Source of the DNA: Streptomyces pyxinae
GTDB lineage: Bacteria; Actinomycetota; Actinomycetes; Streptomycetales; Streptomycetaceae
Direction of reading: 5' to 3'
NCBI RefSeq assembly: GCF_024756275.1
Contig: NZ_JANUGQ010000022.1
Coordinates: 1 to 64,000 of the forward strand
Length of the DNA: 64,000 nucleotides
Shown in pieces: positions 27,334-35,242 of this stretch. The notes beneath the pieces are model-generated. The model searched no databases. It was not told where the DNA came from and saw only the letters and a program-made list of their open reading frames with translations. How positions within the stretch are numbered: the first letter of the stretch is position 1; the number at the start of each line of letters is the position of its first letter. Position numbers and translations under genes: made by a program.

Positions 27334-27740
27334 GCGGGCCCCTTCGGTTCGGATGCGGTCTGCGACGGGTGATCAGGGCGATCGGGAGCGCTCGGGCGAT
27401 CGGGGGAGGGGCGCTCGGGAGAGGGAGGTGCGGCGGTACGGGGGTGGCGTGAGTCCGTGAGTGGCGTGAGCACATGGGTGGCGCGCGTACGGGAGTGCTC
27501 CAGGAGTACGTCAGTACTTCGGCCGCCGGAGCGCTTCCGGATGCGCCCGAGCCCGTCCGTTCACCCGTCCGCACCGCGCGTACCACCCCGGTCTCACCCG
27601 TTCGGGTGCGGGCGGGGGGCTACCTGTGCACGAACGACGCACCTTGCCCGGCCCCTTCCGGACGATCAATCCTGACCGGACCGACGCCGGGTCACCCGGT
27701 CCGGGCGGCTCCGCCCGAGCCGGGCGGGAGGAGCAACAGG
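27334..27740. promoter_or_regulatory. Divergent crtE / ECF sigma control region
   Basis: 407 bases without a gene. Features seen: an AGTAC/GTACT inverted repeat at 27505-27518, tandem GCGATCGGG steps at 27380-27405, and a CACCCG/CGGGTG palindrome near 27586-27600. In S. coelicolor the crt operons are switched by the light-responsive LitR/LitS pair. A comparable sigma-dependent promoter for crtE should lie here, but I could not match a -35/-10 pair. Confidence 0.4.
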
Positions 27741-28292
27741 ATGGACGCCACGGCCACCGCCGACCGCGCGGCCGATGAACTCGCCCGCGGACTGCTGCGC
27801 GGCGACGAGCGGAGCTTCGAGGCGATCTACCGGCGCTGGAACCCGCTGGTCACCACCCTGGCGGCCCGCACCCTCGGGGACCCCCGGGAGGCGGAGGACG
27901 TGGCCCAGCAGGTGTTCCTGGCCGCCTGGCGGGGCAGGGCCGGCTTCCGGCCGGAACGCGGGCCGCTCGCCGCCTGGCTGGTCGGGATCACCCGGCGCAA
28001 GACGGTCGACGCGCTCGCCGCCCGCCGGCGCCGCACCGATCTGCCGGCCGCACCGCCGGCCGCCGCCCCCGGTCCCGGCCCTGACGAGCTGCTCGACCGG
28101 CTGGTGGTCGCCCGGGAGCTGGGCCGGCTGCCCAGCGCCCAGCGGGAGGTGCTCTGCCTGGCCTTCTACGCCGACCTGACCCAGAGCCAGATCGCGGAAC
28201 GGACCGGCATTCCGCTGGGCACCGTCAAGAGCCATGTCCGCCGGGGTCTGCGCCGGCTCCGCGACCGCGTCGAGGAATCCTCCGGGCCCTGA
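27741..28292 (+). CDS. ECF-family sigma factor, candidate regulator of the carotenoid cluster
   Basis: 183 residues from ATG 27741 with GGAGG nine bases upstream. Region 2 spans about 20-90 (FEAIYRRWNPLVTTLAAR, then EAEDVAQQVFLAAW) and region 4 about 118-176 (LPSAQREVLCLAFYADLTQSQIAERTGIPLGTVKSHVRRG). No region 3, no zinc-finger anti-sigma gene next to it. Divergent from crtE, the place where Streptomyces carotenoid clusters carry their own sigma factor (LitS in S. coelicolor). Orthology to LitS is plausible but unproven, and no litR-like MerR gene is present in the window. A hairpin-forming GC stretch follows the stop at 28294-28316. Confidence 0.88.
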   Translation: MDATATADRAADELARGLLRGDERSFEAIYRRWNPLVTTLAARTLGDPREAEDVAQQVFLAAWRGRAGFRPERGPLAAWLVGITRRKTVDALAARRRRTDLPAAPPAAAPGPGPDELLDRLVVARELGRLPSAQREVLCLAFYADLTQSQIAERTGIPLGTVKSHVRRGLRRLRDRVEESSGP

Positions 28293-28718
28293 CCGCCCGG
28301 CCCCCGGGGGCGGGCCGCTCCCGGAGGGCCGGGGGCGCCGGGGCAGCCGGGGACCACCTCCCCTGACCGCCCCGTCCCGCTGTGCCCGCCCGGCCCGGAC
28401 CCGCGGGGCCCCGAACCACCGCCCGGGACCGCGTACGCGCCGGCCGGCCCCGGGCGGTGCCCCACGGACCGGAGCGGTGCCTCACGACCGGAGCGGGCCG
28501 GTTCCCCGGGCGCGCCCGGGCCGCCCGGGAGCCCGAATCGCCGGGTCCGCCCCGTACGGCCGGGCCCGCCCCGCAGCATCAGGCGGGCCCCGGAACCTCC
28601 GGCCGGCCCCCGGTCGTACAGGCCCCGGCCGGCTCCGGTCCATGGCCCCAGGGCCCGCCCGGCAGAACCGCAGCACCGGGACCCGCAGAACCGCAGCGCC
28701 GGGGGGCCCGGCAAGGGC
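28293..28718. other. Convergent intergenic region, 426 bases
   Basis: Very GC-rich, no gene supported. It has GC-rich hairpins at 28294-28316 after the sigma gene and a direct repeat GCAGAACCGCAGC(A/G)CCGGG at about 28663-28703 next to the pgm stop codon. Confidence 0.5.
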
Positions 28719-30359
28719 TCAGCCGGCGAGCGCTCCCGCGACCACGGCGCGGGCCTCGTCCTGGACCCGGGCCAGGTGCTCCGGGCCGCGGAAGGACTCG
28801 GCGTACACCTTGTAGACGTCCTCGGTGCCCGAGGGACGGGCCGCGAACCAGGCGGACTCCGTGCTCACCTTGATCCCGCCGATCGACGCCCCGTTGCCCG
28901 GGGCCTCCGTCAGTACGGAGGTCACCGGCTCCCCTGCCAGCTCCTTGGCGCCCACCTGCTCGGGGGAGAGCCGGCCCAGTACCGCCTTCTCCTCCCGGGT
29001 GGCGGGCGCGTCGATCCGGGCGTACGCCGGCTCGCCGAACCGCTCGGTGAGCGCCGTGTAGTGCTCGCTCGGCGTCCGGCCGGTCACCGCCAGCATCTCC
29101 GAGGCGAGCAGCGCCAGCACGATGCCGTCCTTGTCGGTCGTCCACACCGAACCGTCCCGGCGCAGGAAGGAGGCGCCTGCCGACTCCTCCCCGCCGAAGC
29201 CCAGCGTCCCGTCGAGCAGCCCCGGGACGAACCATTTGAAGCCGACCGGCACCTCCACCAGCTCCCGGCCCAGATCGGCGGCGACCCGGTCGATCATCCC
29301 GGAGGAGACCAGCGTCTTGCCGACCCGCGCCCCGGCCGGCCAGCGCTCCCGGTGGCGGTAGAGGTAGTGGATCGCGGTGGCCAGATAGTGGTTGGGGTTC
29401 ATCAGCCCGCCGTCCGGCGTGACGATCCCGTGCCGGTCGGCGTCGGCGTCATTGCCGGTGGCGATGGCGTACCGGTCGCGCGCCTCGATCAGGGAGGCCA
29501 TCGCGTACGGCGAGGAGCAGTCCATCCGGATCTTGCCGTCCCAGTCCAGCGACATGAACCGCCAGGTCGGATCGGTGTGCGGGTTGACCACCGTGAGGTC
29601 GAGCCCGTACTCCTCCGCGATCCGCCCCCAGTACGCCACCGACGCCCCGCCCAGCGGGTCCGCGCCGATCCGCACCCCGGCCGCCCGCACCACGTCCAGG
29701 TCGAGCACGGAGGAGAGGTCCCGGACGTAGGAACCGAGGTAGTCGTACCGCCCGGTGGTCGGCGCGGCCAGCGCCCGGGACCAGGACAGCCGCCGGACGT
29801 CCTTGAGGCCGCCGGTGATCAGCTCATTGGCCCGGTCCTGGATCCAGCCGGTGGCCCCGGAGTCCGCCGGGCCGCCGCTGGGCGGGTTGTACTTGAAACC
29901 GCCGTCGGACGGCGGATTGTGCGAGGGCGTCACCACCACCCCGTCGGCCAGTCCCGCCGTACGCCCCCGGTTGTGGGTGAGGATCGCGTGCGACACGGCG
30001 GGCGTGGGGGTGTAGCCGTCGGCGGAGTCGATGAGCACCGTCACCCCGTTGGCCGCGAACACCTCCACCGCCGTCACCCGGGCCGGCTCGGAGAGGGCGT
30101 GGCTGTCCGCGCCCAGGAAGAGCGGGCCGTCGATGCCCTGCCGGGTCCGGTACTCGCAGATCGCCTGGCTGGTCGCCGCGATGTGGTCCTCGTTGAAGGC
30201 GGTGGCCAGTGAGGACCCGCGGTGGCCCGAGGTGCCGAAGGCGACGCGCTGGGCGGGGTCCGCCGGGTCCGGGTGCAGGCTGTAGTACGCGGTCACCAGC
30301 CGGGCCACATCGGTGAGGTCCTCCGGCCCCGCCTGCTGTCCCGCACGCTCGTTCGGCAT
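28719..30359 (-). CDS. pgm: Alpha-D-glucose phosphate-specific phosphoglucomutase
   Basis: 546 residues, normal length for the bacterial Pgm family. The order of motifs is complete: RVAFGTSGHRGSS at the N-terminus, the phosphoserine loop VTPSHNPPSDGG, the metal-binding NDADADRHG, and the sugar-binding FGGEESAG. The C-terminal ARPSGTEDVYKVYAESF binds the phosphate. It interconverts glucose-1-phosphate and glucose-6-phosphate, linking glycolysis to glycogen, trehalose and wall precursor synthesis. The ATG at 30359 has GGGAG eight bases upstream. It is monocistronic, divergent from the DoxX-like gene, with 139 bases between them. Confidence 0.97.
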   Translation of the reverse strand: MPNERAGQQAGPEDLTDVARLVTAYYSLHPDPADPAQRVAFGTSGHRGSSLATAFNEDHIAATSQAICEYRTRQGIDGPLFLGADSHALSEPARVTAVEVFAANGVTVLIDSADGYTPTPAVSHAILTHNRGRTAGLADGVVVTPSHNPPSDGGFKYNPPSGGPADSGATGWIQDRANELITGGLKDVRRLSWSRALAAPTTGRYDYLGSYVRDLSSVLDLDVVRAAGVRIGADPLGGASVAYWGRIAEEYGLDLTVVNPHTDPTWRFMSLDWDGKIRMDCSSPYAMASLIEARDRYAIATGNDADADRHGIVTPDGGLMNPNHYLATAIHYLYRHRERWPAGARVGKTLVSSGMIDRVAADLGRELVEVPVGFKWFVPGLLDGTLGFGGEESAGASFLRRDGSVWTTDKDGIVLALLASEMLAVTGRTPSEHYTALTERFGEPAYARIDAPATREEKAVLGRLSPEQVGAKELAGEPVTSVLTEAPGNGASIGGIKVSTESAWFAARPSGTEDVYKVYAESFRGPEHLARVQDEARAVVAGALAG

Positions 30360-30498
30360 CGTCCACTCCCTGGGAAAACGTTCGGTGCGACCGGTGTGCT
30401 CACCATGATCGCCCGTTGGTGTTCATTTTGTCCGTCCGCTGCTCCGCGCGGCCGTACCCCTCCGGCATGCCCCGTGCGCGCGCGGGCACCCGTCCCCC

Positions 30499-31083
30499 AT
30501 GGCGATTCTCCGAAAACTGGCCCGTCCGCTGCTCGCGTCCACCTTTGTGACCGGGGGCCTCAACGCCCTGCGCCACCCCAAGGAACTGGCCCCGGTGGCC
30601 GAACCCGTGACCGCGCCCCTCACGGCGCGCATCCCGCTGCTCCCCGAGGACCCGGCCCAGCTGGTCCGGCTCAGCAGCGGTGTCCAGGTCGGCGCGGGCG
30701 TCCTGCTCGCCCTGGGGCGGGTGCCCCGGCTCTCCGCCCTGGCCCTGGCGGCCACCCTGGTGCCCACCACCCTGGCCGGGCACGCCTTCTGGGCGGAGGA
30801 GGACCCGGAGCGGCGGGCCCAGCAGCGCATCCACTTCTTCAAGAACGTGGCGCTGGTCGGCGGGCTGCTGATCGCCGCCGCCGACACCCACGGCAAGCCC
30901 TCGCTCGCCCACCGGTCGCGCCGCGCCGCCACCGAGGGCCGCCGCGCCGCGCGTCGCTCCGCCCGGACGGCCGACCGCTCGGCCCGGCTGGCCGCGGGGG
31001 CGGTCTCCGCCCGTACCGGCCGCGCCGCCGCCCGCGCCCGCTCCGCGGCCCACACGGCCGGCAAGCGGCTGCCGGTCGGCTAG
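30499..31083 (+). CDS. DoxX-family membrane protein with basic C-terminal tail
   Basis: 194 residues. Four hydrophobic stretches (about 8-22, 65-78, 80-98, 116-132) carry the DoxX pattern ARPLLASTFVTGGLNALRHP and LSSGVQVGAGVLLALGR. Residues about 140-194 are a cytoplasmic-type tail very rich in Arg and Ala (RRAATEGRRAARRSAR). DoxX proteins are poorly understood; some act in redox or thiol homeostasis in actinobacteria. There is no clear ribosome binding site before ATG 30499, so it may be leaderless. A remarkable 50-base palindrome follows at 31186-31235. Confidence 0.85.
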   Translation: MAILRKLARPLLASTFVTGGLNALRHPKELAPVAEPVTAPLTARIPLLPEDPAQLVRLSSGVQVGAGVLLALGRVPRLSALALAATLVPTTLAGHAFWAEEDPERRAQQRIHFFKNVALVGGLLIAAADTHGKPSLAHRSRRAATEGRRAARRSARTADRSARLAAGAVSARTGRAAARARSAAHTAGKRLPVG

Positions 31084-31185
31084 CCGGCTCCGGCGGGCGG
31101 GCGTACGGCGCCAGGCGCGACCCGGGCGGATCCGGCGGACACCGGGTGCGTCCGGTGAGCCGGGCCGGGGCGCCGTGACGACGGG

Positions 31186-31235
31186 GACACGGTGGAGGGC
31201 GGCGGACCGATCGGTCCGCCGCCCTCCACCGTGTC
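31186..31235. terminator. 50-bp perfect palindrome (25-bp arms, no loop), bidirectional terminator candidate
   Basis: The sequence from GACACGGTGGAGG at 31186 to its mirror complement ending CCTCCACCGTGTC at 31235 is an exact inverted repeat with the axis at 31210/31211 (GATC centre at 31209-31212). It lies between the convergent DoxX-like (+) and 31363 (-) genes. Its length and perfection exceed the other terminators here. Confidence 0.75.
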
Positions 31236-31253
31236 GGCCGCCGGCCGACCGTG

Positions 31254-31293
31254 CCAGTAGCCAGTAGCCAGTAGCCAGTAGCCAGTAGCCAGT
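31254..31293. repeat. CCAGTAG heptamer tandem repeat, 5.7 copies
   Basis: Five exact CCAGTAG units run from 31254 to 31288, then CCAGT to 31293. It is non-coding, between the palindrome and the stop codon of the gene at 31363. Copy number is likely to vary between strains through slippage. Confidence 0.85.
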
Positions 31294-31362
31294 CGCTCGC
31301 CGGTCGACGGGAATCCGGGCCGCCCGTCGCCGGGGGCCCGGTGCTCAGACACTCAGGTCTCG

Positions 31363-31788
31363 TCAGACCGCGGCGGCCGCGGTCAGCTCGGCGGGCTCCA
31401 CCCCGGTCAGCTCGACGATCCGGTGCGCCGGGACGCCCGCCGCCAGTGCCTTGCGCAGCAGCGCGTCCCGGCCCTCCGCGGTGTCCCGGAAGGCGAGCAG
31501 CTCCTCCTCGACCCGGGCGACGGTGTCCGTCGCCCCGGCCCGCCGCACTCGCTCCAGCTCCTCGTCGGCCAGCGGCACCGGCAGCCGCTCGGCGTCCTCG
31601 GGGATCATCCCGGTCTCCTCGGGAGCCGCCACCCGTACGGCGGGGGAGGCCGCGTCCATCCGCTGGGCGGCGAACCAGGCCCGTACCGCCGGGGTCTCCA
31701 GGCACTCCAGCTCACCGACGAGCGACAGGGGAATGCCCTGCCACCCGGCCGTGTCGTCCGCGAGGAACAGGTAGGCGTCATCCGTCAT
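31363..31788 (-). CDS. Hypothetical acidic protein (possibly DUF6003 family)
   Basis: 141 residues. It starts MTDDAYLFLADD and is rich in Glu and Ala, with no membrane segment or cysteine cluster. The middle LPVPLADEELERVRRAGA and the C-terminal GVPAHRIVELTGVEPAELTAAAAV look like short helices; the last part resembles a small helix-turn-helix. I recall similar Streptomyces proteins filed as DUF6003, but this is memory, not a match I can check. Divergence from its neighbours suggests its own promoter in 31789-31947. Confidence 0.7.
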   Translation of the reverse strand: MTDDAYLFLADDTAGWQGIPLSLVGELECLETPAVRAWFAAQRMDAASPAVRVAAPEETGMIPEDAERLPVPLADEELERVRRAGATDTVARVEEELLAFRDTAEGRDALLRKALAAGVPAHRIVELTGVEPAELTAAAAV

Positions 31789-31947
31789 GGTGGGTTCACT
31801 CTCCCGGAACTGCTGTGCCGTCGGTCGCGGACCCGATACCCGCTCCGGGCCGCCCCATGACAGCACTGTCACCCCATTGCCGGAACCCCGCCGGAATTAC
31901 GCCCGGAACTCCGCCGGAATCCCGCCGGAGCCCTCACCGGTACGGCC

Positions 31948-32385
31948 TCAGCCCGGAAGGTGCGAGGGGTGGCGCGCGGGCCGGCCCGGCGGCGTGAAGC
32001 AGGCGGTGATGGTCTTGCCGTCCGTCTGCGGATGGATGTCCCAGCTGTCCGCCAGCGCGTCGACGATGGCCAGCCCCCGGCCGTGCGGGGAGACGGTGTC
32101 CGGCCGCCGGGGCGAAGGCAGCCCGGGACCCGAGTCGTGCACGCTGACGTGCAGACACCGGCTGTCCCAGGTCAGCACCAGCTGAGCGTTGCTGTGGGCG
32201 TGCACATGGGCGTTGGTGATCAGCTCCGAGACGGTCAGCAGGACCGCGTCCACCGTCTCCGGCGCGCCGGCGGTCCACGGCAGCGCGTCCAGATGGTCCC
32301 GGGCCCACTGGCGTCCGGCCCGCACCCCGCGGGTGATCGGAAACGACTGGGCCCAGCCCACCGCCCTGATCGACGAATCGGTCAT
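31948..32385 (-). CDS. Free-standing RsbW-like ATP-binding protein
   Basis: 145 residues, a compact HATPase_c_2 domain. N box VSELITNAHVHAHSNAQLVL, G1 box VHDSGPGLPSPR (a well-kept DSGPG ATP-binding turn), and G2 box SPHGRGLAIVDALADSW. Such proteins act as anti-sigma kinases or ATP-dependent regulators. Unlike the 14049 gene it has no XRE or DUF397 neighbour. The ATG at 32385 follows GAGAGG. Target unknown. Confidence 0.88.
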   Translation of the reverse strand: MTDSSIRAVGWAQSFPITRGVRAGRQWARDHLDALPWTAGAPETVDAVLLTVSELITNAHVHAHSNAQLVLTWDSRCLHVSVHDSGPGLPSPRRPDTVSPHGRGLAIVDALADSWDIHPQTDGKTITACFTPPGRPARHPSHLPG

Positions 32386-32641
32386 GGCACCTCTCCCATG
32401 CGGTAAGTGACCTCGTGCGGATACCCGCCCGCGCCCGCCTCATGGCGCCCGAAGCGGAGCGCGGGGAGCGCCCGGCGCACGGCGGGGCGCGAACCACGCG
32501 CACGGCGGTGCGACGGGCCCCCGGGACCCGGCGGAACGGCCAGTCCGGCGGTGCGCCCGCACCGCCCCGGCCGGTGCCCGGCCGCCGGCCGCCCGGGAGC
32601 GCCGGAGCCGACCGGCTCACACGGCGTGTCCGCCTCCCCGA

Positions 32642-32767
32642 GAGCGAACCCCGGTCGCTGTCCCCCGAGCGAATCCCGGTGGCCGTGTCCCCCGAGCGAA
32701 TCCCGGTGGCCGTCCCGGGGTGAATTCCGGTGGCTGTCCCCGGAGCGCGTCCCGGTCGCCGTCGCCG
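32642..32767. repeat. Five imperfect 24-27 bp tandem repeats upstream of the TPR gene
   Basis: Copies begin near 32642, 32667, 32694, 32719 and 32743, with the core GAGCGAATCCCGGTGGCCGT. They lie in the 556-base region between the RsbW-like gene (-) and the TPR gene (+). One frame would read SPERIPVAV repeats, but it has no ribosome binding site and ends quickly, so I treat this as non-coding. A GGGAGGACC/GGTCCTCCC inverted repeat (32875-32925) lies just upstream of the TPR start. Confidence 0.6.
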
Positions 32768-32941
32768 GCCGTCCGGGAGCGCCGCGAATCGTCCCGCCCG
32801 GGGTGGAACCTCCACGGGCGGAAGATCCTCTTCCCTCCCGAGCGCGCGCGATCAATCGCAGAAGACGGACGAGAGGGAGGACCACCGTGGCACGTCCGAC
32901 GCCCTTATGGGCCGGCGGTCCTCCCCGAGGGAAAGGCACTC

Positions 32942-33985
32942 ATGTACGGCAAAGCGCTCGCTCCCGAGTACCAGGGCGCCCTCAGCGACCTGTCGGTGAA
33001 CTCCTCCCTCACCGAGGTACTCACCGCGGCCGAGGAACAGATGGCCGCCGCCCGGCGCGGCGGCGACCCGCGGGAGACCGCACGTGCCGCCCTGGCCGTG
33101 GCCGAGGCACACCGCAGGCTCGGTGACATACGCGCCGCCGACCGGGCGTGGAAGACCAGTTACCGCACGGCCCGGTCGGCCGGTGACGCCTCCGCCATGG
33201 CCTGGGCGCTGTGGAGCGGCGGCACCCTGGCCCGGCAGCGCGGCGCCCTGCCGCTCGCCTTCCGGCTGCTGCGCCACGCCGCCGACACCGGCAAGCGGAG
33301 CGGCGACGTCGTGGCGTACGGCTACTCGCTGGCCGGGCTCGCCGAGACCGGCCGCATCCAGGGCGACTACCCGGCGGTCGAGGCGCTCCACGGCGAACTG
33401 CTGGCCGAGGCCCGGCGGCGCGGCGAGGCCCGGCACACCGTCTGGGCGCTGGAGGGCATCGCTCAGATCCACCGCAACACCGGCCGCTACGACACCGCCT
33501 ACGCCATGTTCGAGGAGGCGGCGGAGATAGCCGAGCGCGCCGACGACCGGCGCGGCCACGCCTGGGCGTTGCGGGGCCTGGCCGACATCGTCTCGGTACG
33601 CGACGGCGACACCGGCCACGCGCTGGAGCTGCTCACCCGCGCCGAGGCCACCTGCCGGACGATGAACCTGTCCAGCGCGCTCGCCTACAACCACAAGATG
33701 CGCGCCAACGTCCTCTACCGGGCCGGGCGTTACCCGGAGGCGGCCCGGATGTACGAACTGGCGCTCGGGGAGTTCCGGGAGATGGACGAGCCGCGCGGCG
33801 AGGCGCTGGCCCGGCTCGGCGGCGTCAAGTGCCGGGCCAGGCTGGGCGAGGACCCCGCGCGCACGGCGGCCGAACTGGCGGAGCTGCGGGTGGTGCTGGA
33901 CCGGATCGGGCTCCGGCACGCCCGGGAGATGGTCGACCGGGCCCACGGCGAACTGGGCCTGACGGCACCGGAGGAGACCCGGTGA
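32942..33985 (+). CDS. TPR-repeat protein coupled to a polyprenyl synthase gene
   Basis: 347 residues from ATG 32942; the frame stays open upstream but enters the repeat tract. It is all helical, with at least five TPR-like units. Examples are ARAALAVAEAHRRLGDIRAA, HTVWALEGIAQIHRNTGRYD and AYNHKMRANVLYRAGRYPEA. No DNA-binding or catalytic domain. The stop overlaps the start of the polyprenyl synthase by 4 bases (GTGA), so the two are translationally coupled. The TPR protein may be a scaffold or partner for that enzyme, but this pairing is not one I recognise from a described pathway. Confidence 0.85.
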   Translation: MYGKALAPEYQGALSDLSVNSSLTEVLTAAEEQMAAARRGGDPRETARAALAVAEAHRRLGDIRAADRAWKTSYRTARSAGDASAMAWALWSGGTLARQRGALPLAFRLLRHAADTGKRSGDVVAYGYSLAGLAETGRIQGDYPAVEALHGELLAEARRRGEARHTVWALEGIAQIHRNTGRYDTAYAMFEEAAEIAERADDRRGHAWALRGLADIVSVRDGDTGHALELLTRAEATCRTMNLSSALAYNHKMRANVLYRAGRYPEAARMYELALGEFREMDEPRGEALARLGGVKCRARLGEDPARTAAELAELRVVLDRIGLRHAREMVDRAHGELGLTAPEETR

Positions 33986-35214
33986 CGCGCCGGACGACGA
34001 CCGTACGGTCCGCGCCCGTCGCCGAGGACTCCGTCTCCGGCCACCCCCCGGGGTGCCCCGGAGCCGCCGGCCCCCGCCCCGGGGCCGCCACCGGTACGGC
34101 CGGCGGGCCGGACGGCTCCGGTTCCGGAGGTCCCGGCCCCGGGGGTCTCGGCACTGCGGGTTCCGGCGGCTCCCGGGAGGACATGGCGGCCACCGCAGGA
34201 CGGGTCCTCGACCGCTGCCGCGCCCTGGTCGGGCCCGCGCTGCGGGACCGGGTGGCGCGGCTGCACGACTGGCCCGCCGGGATGGCCGGCTACGCCTTCG
34301 GCTGGAACGACGCCGAGGGGCGGCCGGAGTCCGGGCGGGCGGCCGGCGGCAAGGGGCTGCGGCAGGCGCTGGCCGTACTGTGCGCCGAGGCCGCCGGGGC
34401 CCCCGGGGCGGTCGCGGTGGACGCCGCCGTCGCGGTGGAGCTGGCGCACACCTTCTCGCTGCTGCACGACGACATCATGGACGGCGACGAGACCCGCCGG
34501 GGGCGCCCCAGCCTCTGGGCCGCCTACGGCACGGGGCCGGCGGTACTGGCGGGCGACGCGCTCCTGGCGCTCGCCTTCGAGGTGCTGGCCGACGCCCCGC
34601 ACGGCGGTGCGGCGGTGCGCCGGCTCGCCCGCGACCTGCGCGAACTGGTGGCCGGCCAGTCCGACGACCTGCTCTTCGAGGGCCGGCCCTGGACGGGTCC
34701 CGAGGCGGTGGACCCCGCCGCGTACACGGCGATGGCGGAACGGAAGACGGGCGCCCTGCTCGGCTGTGCCGCCGCCCTCGGGGCGCTGCTCGCCGGGGCG
34801 CCCGCCGCCACCGTGGAGGCCCTGTCGGCGGCCGGCCGGGACCTGGGCACGGCCTTCCAGATCCAGGACGACGTGCTCGGGCTGTGGGGCGACCCGGAAG
34901 TGACCGGCAAGCCGGTCGGCGCCGATCTGCGCCGGGGCAAGAAGACGCTCCCGGTGCTCGCCGCGCTCGCCGGACCCGCCCCGGCGGCGGACCGGCTCGC
35001 CGCCCTGCTCACGGCGGACGGCGCGCCGGACGGTGACCGGCTGCGCCGGGCCCTGGAGCTGGTGGAGGCGGCCGGTGGCCGGGACGCCGCGCTGGCCGAG
35101 GCGGACCACCGCCTCGGCCGGGCCCGGCGCCGCCTCGGGAGCGTTCCGCTGCGGCCGGAGCCGGCGGCGGAACTGCTCGCCCTGCTGCCGTTCGCCGTGG
35201 GGCGGAGCGGCTGA
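33982..35214 (+). CDS. Trans-polyprenyl diphosphate synthase (GGPP-type), orphan
   Basis: 410 residues from GTG 33982. A disordered N-terminus rich in Gly and Pro (1-66) is followed by an isoprenoid synthase domain: GGKGLRQAL, first Asp-rich motif HDDIMDGDETRRG (162-174), MAERKTGALLG, and second Asp-rich motif FQIQDDVLGLWGD (292-304). It would condense IPP with an allylic diphosphate. Chain length is not deducible with certainty. It is separate from crtE and no terpene cyclase or prenyltransferase is adjacent. Alternative substrates include respiratory quinone or cell-wall polyprenols, or a terpene made by distant genes. Confidence 0.92.
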   Translation: MTRRTTTVRSAPVAEDSVSGHPPGCPGAAGPRPGAATGTAGGPDGSGSGGPGPGGLGTAGSGGSREDMAATAGRVLDRCRALVGPALRDRVARLHDWPAGMAGYAFGWNDAEGRPESGRAAGGKGLRQALAVLCAEAAGAPGAVAVDAAVAVELAHTFSLLHDDIMDGDETRRGRPSLWAAYGTGPAVLAGDALLALAFEVLADAPHGGAAVRRLARDLRELVAGQSDDLLFEGRPWTGPEAVDPAAYTAMAERKTGALLGCAAALGALLAGAPAATVEALSAAGRDLGTAFQIQDDVLGLWGDPEVTGKPVGADLRRGKKTLPVLAALAGPAPAADRLAALLTADGAPDGDRLRRALELVEAAGGRDAALAEADHRLGRARRRLGSVPLRPEPAAELLALLPFAVGRSG

Positions 35215-35242
35215 CCGGGCGAGCGGCGCCGTGCGGCCGGCC

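Noticed and set aside
31254..31293. CCAGTAG repeats as a CRISPR array
   Set aside because: The unit is 7 bases with no spacers; a CRISPR needs 21-40-base repeats with unique spacers. No cas genes are present.
32407..33126. Small protein starting near a GTG at 32887 with GGAGG upstream, before the TPR gene
   Set aside because: It overlaps the TPR coding region in another frame, is Arg/Pro-rich and ends without motifs.
33982..35214. Second crtE of the carotenoid pathway
   Set aside because: It lies 7 kb away, is coupled to a TPR gene and has a distinct N-terminus. It has the right enzyme class, but nothing ties it to crtB/crtI.
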